Part shown: positions 1-14,000 of the stretch, piece after piece
How positions within the stretch are numbered: position 1 is the first letter of the stretch
Layout: each line of letters begins with the position of its first letter
Origin: Ridgeia piscesae
Lineage: Eukaryota; Annelida; Polychaeta; Sabellida; Siboglinidae
Direction: 5' to 3'
NCBI GenBank assembly: GCA_025642075.2
Contig: JAODUO010000481.1
Span: 270,001-334,000 of the forward strand
Length of the DNA stretch: 64,000 nucleotides
The notes under the pieces: model-generated
Databases searched by the model: none
The model's input: only the letters and a program-made list of their open reading frames with translations
Told to the model about the DNA's origin: nothing
Made by a program: the position numbers and the translations under genes

Positions 1-590
1 TATCCACGCTTCCGCAGTTCGAGTTCGTGTATCGGTCTTTGACGGGTTGCTCCATATAACCACCGAATCTACTAGACTATACGAGTTTTCCTGAAGCTTC
101 ACAACTATAGGTAATCAACGTTGCTAGTTTTGCTCTGAAAACGGTGTCGTATTTACGTCGGCCAGTGCAGTATATAATGTCCATCCGCCAGTCCGATCGA
201 CGTGTGGCAGCTAACAGTGACAGAGCGTGTACAACAAACAAGACAGTCAGAATGAAACAAATCAACCCAGCGACTATCTCATACCGCTTGAATCAGACAC
301 CTTAGCAACAGATAATGACCACCGCGCCGCAGTGTTTTGAAGACCGCCGTCTGTTCGTAAGCAGAACGAATTAACTTCGCGCCGTTCCAATAAACAATAA
401 CCAAAGAACGGCCCTGTGCGATTAATGCTAAACGCCGCCGAACTGTTTGTTGCTTAGTCGTACTGCCGCACGATCGGACAAAGAACGCGATATCGCCAGG
501 TCGGACAGAACAAAGACGTCGCCAGTGCGAAGAGGCTACACATTATATCCAGAAGAACGTACGCGACAAAAGACAAGGGAACATAAATTG
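1..590. other. Unassigned left-edge sequence
   Basis: No convincing coding exon or RNA gene is visible. The stretch contains noticeably more CpG dinucleotides than the AT-rich DNA to its right and adjoins the reverse transcriptase relic. It could be the 5' part of that element or unrelated host sequence; the sequence alone does not decide. Confidence 0.3.
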
Positions 591-2420
591 TGATTTTTTT
601 TGAAATTGAAAGATGACATAACAAATTCAGACTTTGAAAAAGCAGAGCTGTTGCTGATTATTTCTCTTCGGTATTTACAAGAGAACCACAAGAGAATACT
701 CCTGAGGAACCTATAAGATGTTATAATACAGTAGAAACATGTACTGTCAACCCATCAATAGTGGCATCAAAACTAAAAAAAACTAAAAACATTTAAATCA
801 CCTGGACCTGATGGCGTTCACCCTAGGGTCATAAACGAATTAGCAGACTGCATCAGTATTCCCCTATCAACTATATTTAACACATCTCTAACAATAGGCA
901 AACTACCCATAGAATGGAAACAGGCAAACATATCTCCAATTCATAAGAAAGGAAGTACAAAATTACCACAATATTACCGACCAGTCAGTATAACAAGTGT
1001 AGTGGGTAAGATAATGGAAGAAATAATTAGAGACACCATCACTGTACATATGAAGGAAAATGAGCTATTGAGTAAAAATCAGTTTGGTTTTATAAAGGGC
1101 CGTTCAACAGTACTCCAGCTATTAAAGGTATTAGACACATGGACAGAAACGCTGGACAATGGAGGCTGCATTGATGTAATATATTGTGATTTTATGAAAG
1201 CATTTGACAAGGTCCCACATGCTAAACTTATTTAAAAAATCCAGAGCTATGGAATAAAGGGTAACATAATTAACTGGATTATAGATCTACTTGCACATAG
1301 AAAACAAAGAGTACGGATTAACAACATATTTTCTAACTGCCAGGAGGTGATCAGTGGAATACCACAAGGATCCGTGATCGGCCCTCTTCTTTTTGTTATC
1401 TTCATAAACGATTTACCTGATGTTATGAAAGATTCTCATATTTTCTTATTTGCGGATGATATGAAACTTTTTAACCCTATTTATAATGAAGAAAACTGCA
1501 ACAACCTACAAAAAGATCTCACCTCAGCAGAAAAATGGTCAGAAACATCACTACTGAAATTTCATCCTGATAAATGTTGCAACATGAGAATTGGACGTTC
1601 CTCCATAAGAAATGATGGATACACAATGGGTAAAGAGCAGAAAACAATTAATAAAGCAGAAACAGTCAAGGATATTGGAGTAACTTTTGACTCATCACTT
1701 AACTTTGAGGCACATGTCAGAAAAAATTAATAAAGCCAATTCTATGATGGGGATAATTCGACGCACTTTTGAATACCTAGATGACAAGTGTTTTTCTACG
1801 GTTTTTAAGTCTCTTGTCCGACCACATATTGAGTATGCAAACCAGGTATGGAGTCCGTATTTAATGAAGCACATAACAGCACTAGAAAATGTTCAGCGTC
1901 GAGCAACTAAATTAATTCCTGGATATAAAGAACTTGATTATAAAGAACGCCTAAAAAGATTAAACCTACCAACCCTTTCATATCGTCGTCTTAGAAATAG
2001 AAATTTACAAAATATTAACTGGGAAATATGATTCTTCTGTTACATCAAATTTTGTTACATTAAGGGAAAATGATTAAATAACGAGAGGGCACAACCTCAA
2101 AATATTTAAAGAAAGATGTCGATTAAACATCCGAAAAAAATCATTTATCTACTGATGTATGGAATAGTTTGCCACAGTCTGTGGTAGATGCTCCATCAGT
2201 CCAATCATTTGAAGTAAGAATTGATAAACTATGGAAAAATCATCCTATAAAAATGATTTTACTGCACCACCTCTACTATGGACTGTGTCACCTTTAGACG
2301 CATGCGCACAGTCTCAAAACAATGCTCAAGATAGAGCTGGCACAAGAGGCAGGAATGCCTAATACTAGCCAGAAAAGGACCTGTAAGAACCTGTAAGAGT
2401 CTAGCCCAAAGTCGCTAGTT
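590..2420 (+). mobile_element. Degenerate CR1/L2-like LINE reverse transcriptase
   Basis: The plus strand encodes a non-LTR reverse transcriptase in pieces. Visible blocks are SPGPDGVHPRV (about 800), the YRPVSITSVVGKIME region (about 975-1020), QFGFIKGRST (1080-1110), DFMKAFDKVPH (about 1190), SGIPQGSVIGPLLF (1352-1395) and the catalytic box LFADDMKLF (about 1447-1473). A C-terminal tail with a conserved WNSLP-like motif (about 2160) follows. The reading frame is broken by a frameshift near 785, an in-frame stop at 1233-1235 and another frameshift near 1700, so it is not functional. No upstream endonuclease is recognisable, so it looks 5'-truncated. Assignment to the CR1/L2/Jockey side of LINEs rests on motif spacing and tail style and is not firm to clade. 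Confidence 0.85.
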
Positions 2421-4729
2421 TTATTCGGATCCAGCGTAGCATATCAATTATAGAGATCTAATTTTCATTCGATCACTATTAATTGGCCAGTTGATGTTAT
2501 TGTGTCATCTCGTGTGATTATAACGTTTAGGTTCGTTATTGTAGTATTTCTTAATTACTTAATCACGATTTTTTTAAAGCAAATCTGCGTTGAATCGGGA
2601 CGCTGCCATATTCCCGCCAAAGTCTGTATTGTGCATGAGAAATGCATGTGATGTTGCAAGCCAAATATGGCCACACAAAATTACAAATGATGGTCTTCGT
2701 CTATCTTTGAGGCCACTGTCATTAGATATTGTTTTGTGAACTGCTGGCCATCCCCTGATGTTAAAAGAACTAGAACGGAAGCTCGACGTCAGTTACACCA
2801 CACTGATCAGGAAGTGATTTTGTTCTTCTACACCACCATGATGTCATTTCTCTCGTGGAGTTTGTTTCTATTTTATATGAGGGGGTACGTGAGACAGCAC
2901 AAAGCGATTAAGATATCGGAGGTCGACTTATTCACCCAAGGAAAGACCATGCACACACCCTTGTAAAGCAGATCTACAGGAAACAGCGTAAATAAGAACA
3001 GAGAAAATAACGCACCTGCCACTTTGATGTTTTATTGCATCTCCACTCGATTTGGTTATTACAAACAACTGAGACATGGTTCTTGTATTAAAATATCTTA
3101 CTGTTTCTGTTATGGATATATACAATACTTGGTCACTCTACAGAGCTCTGCGTGTCCTCGTGGTTCACAGTTGTCACAACGACAACATGTTTTGCCAACA
3201 ATAATAATTTATGTTATCCACATTTTATTCACTATTGTTATATGAAAAATTAATCGGCAGATCACACATTCCACGTGCTATGACCACAATAAGTAGTTAC
3301 AAATATTAAAATCATGTTACTGGACTTACTATGTTATACATGTAAGTGTGAGCCTATGTCATCACATAGAAATCACAGACTGTATCGATAAATAACAAGT
3401 AACAAAGTCAATGTTCGGGTCCATTTGAACAAGGAAACAATGTTCAGTTCATTTGACAGAACACTGTTGTAAGAGGAAAATAGGCAACATTTTGAATTGT
3501 GAAGCCAATTAAATGAAACCATGTGACTGTAACACTTTGTGGTCACATAAAACACATAAAAGTCATGTACCCTCTTCAGTTTCACAACCCATCCATTCCC
3601 GTCTGTAATGCCCCTTCTCTCACACAGATAACCCACCAGGTGGGCTGCCTTGGTGACACCCATCCACGGCTAACTTTATGTTTGCTGATCACGTTTTATA
3701 TCCCACATATAAAACAAGTTTCTGGGCAACAACAATTCATATCTACGTTCGTGCTAGCAAAACAATACTCTAGGGCAAGTACACAAGCTTAAAACAGAAT
3801 CTGTAAATCAACAAATAAAAACATAAATACGTCTACCATCATGTATGCAGTCGTAAACTTCTGTGTCACACATGCTTGCTATGATCAATTAAATGTTCAC
3901 CACCGAAATGTTTGTTCTGATTATTACTGGTGTACATAGCATGTCTCTCTGTATAGTACAGGTGTACATTTGGTGCCTCTTTGCAGAGTTAAATATTCCA
4001 GGACAGGCATCAATGCTGCTGGTGGCTTTGGTCTTTGTAATGTGTGCTCAGTGACTCTGGAAAAGAAGAACTGACTTTGTGGCTGACTTCCTCAATACCC
4101 TGTCTCACGAACAGTGTACACACAACAGTCACATTAGACTAGTTACGAGACAAATGCTAATACTCATAATAAATCACTTATGATCCCCAAATTTAGACCC
4201 AACGTAGTGTAATACATACATAAATACATAAACATACACAGATACATACACACAAATTATACATAGACAAATTATACATACATACAATATATATGCATAC
4301 TTATGTACATACATGGAAACATACTTTATACAGAGGAAGTAATAAATTGGACACTGTTGTACATAAAATTCATTTACTACTGTTCCATATCTTTGTTCAA
4401 TATTCCTGAGAACTTTGAGTTATCTTCACTTGATGATGGAATAACCTGAATATAATGGCTTTTTAACTCTGGACAGTTCATTCAAAGGCATTTAAATTAA
4501 TGTTACATAAGTGCTAAATATAGCTACATCAGTAACTTATGTACCTCTCAGTAAATTACTGAATTTTTCTGTATGTTTAAAAGTAAACATTATTACCTGA
4601 TAGAACAGTGTTGCATTTGTGAAGACATGACAGATGAGTGAAAGGCTACACGACGTGGACTTATTAACCCAAATGTAAAAGAACAAGTATTTGTAAAGAC
4701 TAACATACTGATTGCGAGGCACAGTCTGC
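2421..4729. other. Downstream flank of TUT gene (possible 3' UTR)
   Basis: No supported coding exon. The right part, next to the stop codon at 4730-4732, should contain the 3' UTR of the minus-strand TUT gene, but I could not pick a polyadenylation site with confidence. A short ACAT/ATAC-rich simple repeat lies at about 4200-4310. Small open frames here show no recognisable domain. Confidence 0.35.
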
Positions 4730-5059
4730 CTACTTCTGGCTGTGTGGGTCCTGCCACATTGGTCTCCCGCGCTGGTCCATGGCAGAGTGGGATGCCCTCA
4801 TCTGAGTGTTGTACAGCTGCGCTTGCTGCATGTGGGGTGGAAACTGCTGTTGTCGCTGCTGTTGTTGCTGGGGGTGGCGGTACTGTGGTTGCCCCCAGAA
4901 CTGCATGGGCAGCAGTGGCTGCTGCTGGTAATGGGAATACTGGTGCTGCTGTTGTTGCTGGAACTGCTGCTGCTGCTGTTGTGTGCTGTGTGGTGGTGCA
5001 CTGTGTGGTGCCCCCCGTTGCTGTGGATTGTGGTGTGGATGCTGCGGATGCTGCGGCTG
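4730..5059 (-). CDS. TUT4/TUT7: TUT exon 25: Gln/His/Pro-rich C-terminus and stop
   Basis: On the minus strand one frame is strikingly rich in Gln, His and Pro (starting QPQHPQHPHHNPQQ) and ends at a TAG at 4732-4730 after HSQK. Low-complexity Gln-rich tails are typical of this family. The acceptor is uncertain: AG dinucleotides just before 5059 or 5056 both keep phase 0. An upstream in-frame TGA near 5100 limits how far the exon can extend. The opposite-strand Leu- and Ala/Val-rich open frames are shadows of the CAG/CTG composition. Confidence 0.75.
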   Translation of the reverse strand, partial: QPQHPQHPHHNPQQRGAPHSAPPHSTQQQQQQFQQQQQHQYSHYQQQPLLPMQFWGQPQYRHPQQQQQRQQQFPPHMQQAQLYNTQMRASHSAMDQRGRPMWQDPHSQK

Positions 5060-8000
5060 CTCCAACAGAGAATGGAAGATGAACCATAGCCACCTGCTAG
5101 CTCACTGCAGACAATGTGGTTGCCTCCCTGTAGATGTTATTATCTCTCTCTAGACATGTTGTCACCTCTCCCTAGATGTTACCTCTCCTTACACATATTG
5201 TTACCTCTCCCTAGACATGTTGTCACCTCTCCTTACACATGTTGTCACCTCTCCCTAGACCATACATGTTAAGTTTTTGAAATGCCAATGTGGGAGATTT
5301 ATACGTAAATCGGCGGGTCTCGGGGGGGAAAACGGTATTTTATACGTAAATCGGAGGCTCTTGGAAAATTGGGCTATTATATGTAAATTAGGTTTTAACC
5401 ATAAATGCAAAGAATATAATACAAAAAGGAATAAGTTCCACTGATTAAGATATTGACATAGATATTGTTATATGAATTAACTTACTCTGGAGCAAAACCA
5501 TTCTTGGAGCCATGAACAATATTCAATATTAATTAACAAATGTTTTATTATCACTATATAATACCACAAATATAATAAATTCCCTGGTAATCTCATATAA
5601 AAAATGATGTGTTGCTGTTTGGCCCTCATGAATTAAAAAGAAGGCTTAGCCTTGGTGATAGAACAATAAATATCATAATGTTCAGTAATTTACTTCTTGT
5701 GTTCTAGGTATAGGCCTAACATTGGCATATTTGTTCAGCTTCTGATATGTATCAAAGAATCCCTTGCATGAAAAGCAGCAGCATCTACATGATATTTTGT
5801 TACACAACTAACATAATCTTTACATGTAAAACTTGAATGTGGAATTCATTTTCATGAGCTGGACTGAGCCATGGTGACACAGGCCCAACTGGAGATATGT
5901 AAATAAGGATGTTTTCGTCTGTTAAGGATGTTTTTCATTTACATGTCAAATGTCCTCAAATAATAAAGTGCTTAGCAAAGGTGCATACATTTACAAACAT
6001 ACACATGTAATGTAGATGTATGGATGGACATTATTTGTATAGACGTAAACGGATTGCAGTTTGTTCTACAAGACTGGAACGTTCACAGTGGGCGATAATA
6101 TGGTATCGAAGCGGCTCGCGGCATTTCTATAAAGCTGATAAACAATGTCAGCAACAGGCAAGGTGTAGGTCTTGTACTTAGGTATTTATTAGACTGTTTT
6201 TATTGTTCTGTCATCACAGTAAGACGTGATTTAAATAATTCCAATTCAGGTCATTGTTCAAATCGTTGTCCGCGCCTGCGAGCGCCCGCCGGTGTCTGTG
6301 AGCATTAGCTCAGTCTCAGATTCGATTGCAATTAGTTACTGGCATTGCTATTCATTGTGAGGCGACTCTGAAAAACACTTGAGACAATGCCCAGCCAGAA
6401 ATAAAGCAGTTATCCGCACCCAGTAAGGTAAATTACGTACAATTTGTTTGTTTTGGGTGGATTGAAAACCGGAAAGAGCCGGATGCTCCCGCAATTTTTT
6501 TCACTCATATTTTGATGAAATTGCGGGAGATTGTTTCTCCCGCGCGGGAGATCGGGAGATTTCCTGTAATTGCGGGAGTCTCCCGCTGAATGCGGGAGAC
6601 TTAACATGTATGCTAGACAGGTTGTCACCTCTCTCTAGACATGTTGTTACCTCTCTCTAGATGTTACCTCTCCTTACACATATTGTTACCTCTCCCTAGA
6701 CATGTTGTCACCTCTCCTTACACATGTTGTCACCTCTCCCTAGACATGTTGTCACCTCTCCTTACACATGTTGTCACCTCTCCCTAGACAGGTTGTCACC
6801 TCTCTCTAGACATGTTGTCACCTCTCTCTAGACATGTCACCTCTCTCTAGACATAAGGTCACCTCTCTCTAGACATGTTTTCACCTCTCTCTAGACATGT
6901 CGCCTCTCTCTAGACATGTTGTTACCTCTCTTTAGACATGTTGTTACCTCTCTCTCTAAGTAATGTTGTCTCTTGTAGGCAACATTGTTGCCTCGCTTTC
7001 TCCGTCTCTCTTTCTCTCCCTAAACAATGCTTTGCTGCCTTTTTTCTAGGTAATATTGTTGTCTATTTGTAGACAATCTAGTTTTCCTTCATGGTCTCTT
7101 AAATATGTAATATATCTGATCTGTTTGCACAAACACAAATTATTCAGTTTAATGGTAAACCTACAGCACTATTTAGCCAGGTTGCACTAGTATACAACTC
7201 GGGCTGTATGCCGTCAACCGCCAGCGTGGTGACGGTCCCGTTACCTGGTTACACTGCATTCATTCATTACATCCACCATCTATTAACAGTTGGACTGTAA
7301 AAGAACACAATTATGAACTGAAAAAAAGATATAAACAGCGCACGTATGCTTAAAGAACACAATTACATCACTGGCCTGAGTTGCATATCAGCGCCCCCCC
7401 CCTTAGCTCATTTAGGTCCCCTTTTTATTTTTTCCCCTAAAAATTTTTAAACACTATCGGATTCTTGTGCTCCTACAAAGTTTTTCAATCACTGATGGAA
7501 TCATTTAATCCAAATAACACTAGTTTTTATGCTACCCTACACTTCAACTTTTTAAACCTGTCCCCCTGCACTTCACTTTACCTACCCCTACACTTCACTT
7601 TACCTACCCCTACACTTCACTTTACCTACCCCTACACTTCACTTTACCTACCCCTACACTTCACTTTACCTACCCCTACACTTCACTTTACCTACCCCTA
7701 CACTTCACTTTACCTACCCCTACACTTCACTTTACCTACCCCTACACTTCACTTTACCTACCCCTACACTTCACTTTACCTACCCCTACACTTCACTTTA
7801 CCTACCCCTACACTTCACTTTACCTACCCCTACACTTCACTTTACCTACCCCTACACTTCACTTTACCTACCCCTACACTTCACTTTACCTACCCCAAGT
7901 CTGTTTGTCATCACTGGCCTCATGCCTCGCTGTGGAGGCTGTCGCTGCTGCTGCTGATGACGTTGCTGCTGCTGTTGTTGCTGTTGCTGCTGCTGCTGTT

Positions 8001-11000
8001 GCTGTGAATTCATGCCAGCCATTTGGTCAAAACCTTGCCTCCGGACACCACTCCCTGAAATGTGACACTTCTTTGAAATTGCCTGAGAGAGAGGCTGGAC
8101 TGCAGGAAAATGTTTACAAGAAGTCGGAGGAAATGAATCACCTTCACTTCACGATAGTAAATTTAAAAAGCTACTAAAATGTTACATTCAACTGCATTAA
8201 GTGGGAATCAGGTTCAACTGGAAATAAACTGTTCCGCAGATTTCATGGACACATCAGAACGGGCATTTCAAAGATTTTCCTTTACATTGGATGTTCTTTA
8301 CAGTAGAAATCCTTAATGCAAGAAGCCAGAGTAGCAGGGAACAGAAGCATCAAGTCTGTCATAGTCCTAACCACGTCTCACCTCTGTCTCCACCATCTCT
8401 CCGCGGTGCTGCCTGCTTACCGTGTCTACAACAGAATATGGTCACATGGATGATGGCAGTACAAATGTAAGTTCTTACATAGCACACTATACAATCCTCA
8501 AGACTCTCAAAACATTTGCTCACTTTTGCACAAATCGATCTGGGAATACTTTGTGCAGATGTGGACGATGGGTGCTGCTAGTCCACACACAAACAGTGAC
8601 GATTTGAATGTGCGACCGAAGCATTCAGACATGTTTGCCTCTTAGTGGATGCAGAATATGAACACGTGATGTATCTAAGAAATCTTGTGCCTTCACTTCA
8701 CAAAATATATGTAAGAAATGTAGCTCCAGCACAGAAAAAACAAATAACAAAAACAACAAATACTGCACACTGGCCCTCTTACAGCTGTACAAAATGTACT
8801 GCCAGGACATCTAGTAAATAAGAGTCAATCCATCAATAAACCACATGCCAAGGCCATAAAATGCATGTGCTGAGTGCAAGTAAACATAGATGGTAAAGCT
8901 GCTTTTCTACAGGAAAGTGGACCATGGATATTCCGGTGTTAACGTATGAATTGCCTGTCTGGAAGACTGACTGTTTGGTTGCGTTATCGAATCTAGAATG
9001 TGATTACACAATGAAACCTGGAAGACATGCCAAAATGTGGGGAAATGTGTGCTGCTAAAATCAGATCCATCAACTTGTGCATATTTGTTCAGCAGGGGGC
9101 ATTTGCAAAACAAGGCAAGGCTTATGGCATTACTATGAATAAAAGCATGGTTCGACATTGGCACTTGACTGATGCATGTTTAAAACTGTCGGGCCAGTTT
9201 AGGCCACCAGTTTTTAAATTTTACTGGCCCGATGAGCCAGTGGTTTAAATCCAACTGACTACTGTCGATGTTTCCGTAATCCGACCCATCATAGAAAAAT
9301 AGTACAACCTTAATACATTAGTATATTTAGTAACGTTCATTTTGTTACATTTTATTTATAACTTAGTACACAACTATCTAAAATGTCATGCATACACGAA
9401 GACTTCTACTACGCACTTTGAAACTCATATTTTTGGTAAATGCCAAGATTGGCGGGAATCACTCATTATTCACCCTTTCAGTGATCATGTTACATATTAC
9501 GTTGACTTTGGGTGGTAGCCCAAAGTCAAAGTGTTTTTATATTGTATGAGCTCATAAAATGGCCTACAATGAAGGCCATAATAAATAATGTTGTAATTTT
9601 ATGTTTTTGTTTTACATTATTTTTCAAATTTAAACTGACTTTATTATGCGATATGTAGAAGAGACACAACACTGACAGAAGGCTGACTCTTGTCACAGAG
9701 GTTGTTATTAAATTTCTCGTAATATGTAGTAATCCATGTAATAGTCTATAAATAAATGTGCTGAAATTGTATAATGCGATCGGCGCCTCAGATTTTGTAT
9801 TAGCAGACTGACACCATGATTAAAACTTTTCATTTAATGTTAAGTTTTCTCTTTTTATTGTTGCAATCTAAAAAAATTTCATTTAAAAAGCGAACACACA
9901 GCATAAGAGCTTCGGAAAGTTGAAACTTGGTTTCTAAAGCGACGGGCACTTCACTAGCAGCATATTTTTTTGATTTTTTTTTGGGCGGGCCAGTAACTTG
10001 TCAAATCTACTGGCCCCCTGGGCCAGTGGATACAAAAGTTTAATGTCAAGGCCTGAAAAGACATATAGGGCTGTCTAGAACCATGCACTAAGCAATTACT
10101 TAATAATACACCAAAAGTGCCATCCAGAAGGATATTTGCCGGAGTGTCGTTGGAGGAATTACCTGTTTCTTGGGCACTCTTTAGCGATGTGACCAATCTT
10201 CCCACAGATTCTACAGCCTTTGTCATTGGGTGGACTGCCGTCTGTGAGCAACTGAGGGTCAAACAACTGCTCCTGTAGGAGAGAGCAACATATGAGCATC
10301 TGAGGGTCAAACAATTGCTCCTGTAGGAGAGAGCAACATATGAGCAACTGAGGGTCAAACAACTGCTCCTGCAGGAGAGAGCAACATATGAGCAACTGAG
10401 GGTCAAACAATTGCTCCTGTAGAAGAGAGCAACATGTGAGCAACTGAGGGTCAAACAACTGCTCCTGCAGGAGAACACAACAGGTGTCAAAGGAATGAAC
10501 TTTGTCTGTTGACGGTTGTAATGTGTTTTAAGATCAATTACAGCAAACATTAAGTAAAATCAGCTGTGAAATTTCTGCTCAGTTCAATTTAGAGTCACTG
10601 CAGCAAGTAATGTTTATTTTTAGTCATAGTATAGTATCTTTATCTACGTTATTTACATGTTACCACCTTACCAGATGAGCAAAATTTTTAGAGATACCTA
10701 TTAAAGTTAACATTTAGTAAGTTTGATTTTTTCTGTTATAGTTCAGCCAAAGAGATTTTACTTTATGACATCACATGTCAAGCTGTAATTACACTAATTT
10801 TATTCATATTCAAATATTATTCATGAATATATTTACATGATCATATTGGCTACAAAAATGCAAAATTCAATGTCGAGACATTTAAGACTGCAGATATTAT
10901 GCCATAAACGATAAATGGTTATGTTAAGTGAAGGGATACGTACAGCGAGAGACTTGTGGGGATGCTGGTGCTGGAAGGGAAGTCCAAAGACGTTGCGACT

Positions 11001-14000
11001 CTTGATAAGTGCCTTCATGATGAACGCATTCACTGGAACACCAAGGGTCAGTCTTGTCATCAAATGATTACAAATTTAAATGTTTCTTATGTTAATATTT
11101 CATGATAACACTTTTGCCCAAAACTTTTTTTAAATCCCTATTTTTCATTTATTTGAGAAAAAATTGACAATTTGTAGTACATGTACATGCTAAATATTTT
11201 CAAAACTGTACTCAGTTATTTTGGCTCTTTTGATCTATAAATTTTCATTTGATCATATTGACTGAATTATATGAAATTAACTAATTGTAATGGTCTATAG
11301 TGTCAGTAATAAGCATAATATAGACAATCTAGCCTAACCAACTGTGATGCCCAGTGGTAGAGCAGCAGTCTTAGACGGTGCTGAATCCTGTTCTCTGTTT
11401 TTGTGATGCATTTGCCTGACGACTAAATTTCCAAATGAAATAATTCAATTATGAATCAAAAGTATGATGTTTGTTTAAATACCATTCAACTGAACAGAAC
11501 TGAGAATGAAAATACTGAACTGAATTAACAAATGTTACGATAAAAACAATGCCTATAATCTGTAAATAGATGACTACTTACTTCTACGGGAAAGTGCCCC
11601 ACCAAGGTTGTGACTGTGATTGAATGGGTCTGTAAATAAAACATAACGGTAAGATGTACTGCATGCAACAAAATATTAATACTGGGTTACAATTTTTTAT
11701 AATGTGCCTATAATTATTATGCTTCATAGATATGGAAAAATTAATATGACAATCTAATTTTAATAACATATTGGGTCAGTACTGCTCCTCATACTGTCAT
11801 ATTGGGTCACTACTGCCACATATACTGTCATATTGGGTCACTACTGCCACATATACTGTCATATTGGGTCACTACTGCCACATATACTGTCACATTGGGT
11901 CACTACTGCCCCTCATACTGCCATGGGTCACTACTGCCCCTCATACTGTCACATTGGGTCACTACTGCCCCTCATACTGTCATATTGGGTCACTACTGCC
12001 CCTCATACTGTCATATTGGGTCACTACTGCCCCTCATACTGTCATATTGGGTCACTACTGCCCCTCATACTGTCATATTGGGTCACTACTGCCCCTCATA
12101 CTGTCATATTGGGTCACTACTGTCCCTCATACTGTCACACTGGGTCACTACTGCCCCTCATACTGTCATATTGGGTCACTACTGCCCCTCATACTGTCAC
12201 ATTGGGTCACTACTGCCCCTCATACTGTCATATTGGGTCACTACTGCCCCTCATACTGTCACATTGGGTCACTACTGCCCCTCATACTGCCATATTGGGT
12301 CACTACTGCCCCTCATACTGCCATATTGGGTCACTACTGCCCCTCATACTGTCACATTGGGTCACTACTGCCCCTCATACTGTCACATTGGGTCACTACT
12401 GCCCCTCATACTGTCATATTGGGTCACTACTGCCCCTCATACTGTCACATTGGGTCACTACTGCCCCTCATACTGTCACTACTGCCCTCATACTGCCATG
12501 GTCAACTGCCCCTCATATGCCATATTGGGTACTACTGCCCCTCATACTGTCACTACTGCCCTACTGCAATGGGTCACTACTGCCCCTCATATGCACATGG
12601 GTCACTACTGCCCCTCATACTGTCAATTGGGTCACTACTGCCCTCATACTGCAATTGGGCACTCTGCCCCTCATACTGTCACTACTGCCCCTCATACGCA
12701 ATTGGGTCACTACTGCCCTCATACTGCAATGGTCACTACTGCCCCATACTGCAATTGGGTCACTACTGCCCCCATACTGCAATTGGGTCACTCTGCCCCT
12801 CATACTGCAATTGGGTCACTACTGCCCCTCATACTGTCAATTGGGTCACTATGCCCCTCATACGCAATTGGGTCACTACTGCCCCTCATACTGCATATGG
12901 GTCACTACTGCCCCTCATACGCAATTGGGTCACTACTGCCCCTCATACTGCAATTGGGTCACTACTGCCCCTCATACTGTCAATTGGGTCACTACTGCCC
13001 CTCATACTGCCAATGGGTCACTACTGCCCCTATACGTCAATTGGGTCACTACTGCCCCTCATACGTCAATTGGGTCACTACTGCCCTCATACTAATTGGG
13101 TCACTACTGCCCCTCATACTGCAATTGGGTCACTACTGCCCCTCATACTGCAATTGGGTCACTACTGCCCCTCATACTGCACATTGGGTCACTACTGCCT
13201 CATACTCACTGGGTCACTACTGCCCCTCATACTGTCACTTACTGCCCCTCATACTGCCAATTGGGTCACTACGCCCCTCATACTGCCATATTGGTCACTA
13301 CTGCCCCTCATACTGCCACTACTGCCCCTCATACTGCAATTGGGTCACTACTGCCCCTCATACTGCCATATTGGGTCACTACTGCCCCTCATACTGCCAT
13401 ATTGGGTCACTACTGTCCCTCATACTGTCACATTGGGTCACTACTGCCCTCATACTGCAATTGTCACTACTGCCCTCATACTGCCATTGGGTCATACTGC
13501 CCAACTGCATTGGGTACACGCCCCAACACATGTACTGCATATTGGGTCACTACTGCCCCTCATACTGTCAATGGGTCACTACTGCCCCTCATACTGTCAT
13601 ATTGGGTCACTACTGCCTCATACTGTCAATGGGTCACTACTGCCCCTCATACTGTCATATTGGGTCACTACTGCCCCTCATACTGTCATATTGGGTCACT
13701 ACTGCCCCTCATACTGTCATATTGGGTCACTACTGCCCCTCATACTGTCAATTGGGTCACTACTGCCCCTCATACTGTCATATTGGGTCACTACTGCCCT
13801 CATACTGTCACATTGGGTCACTACTGCCCCTCATACTGTCAATTGGGTCACTACTGCCCCTCATACTGTCACATTGGGTCACTACTGCCCCTCATACTGC
13901 CATTTGGTCACTACTGCCCCTCATACTGCATATTGGGTCACTACTGCCCCTCATACTGTCAATTGGGTCACTACTGCCCCTCATACACATTGGGTCACTA

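Noticed and set aside
4593..5093. Leu-, Ala- and Val-rich open frames over 4593-5093 on both strands
   Set aside because: They are alternative frames of the CAG-rich TUT C-terminal exon; only the Gln frame has family-like composition and a matching phase.
8055..8082. Exon 24 beginning at the stronger CTCTCTCAG acceptor (8083)
   Set aside because: That start requires phase 0, which conflicts with both exon 22 (phase 2) and exon 23 (phase 1); the TTTCAG at 8055 fits. cDNA could reverse this.
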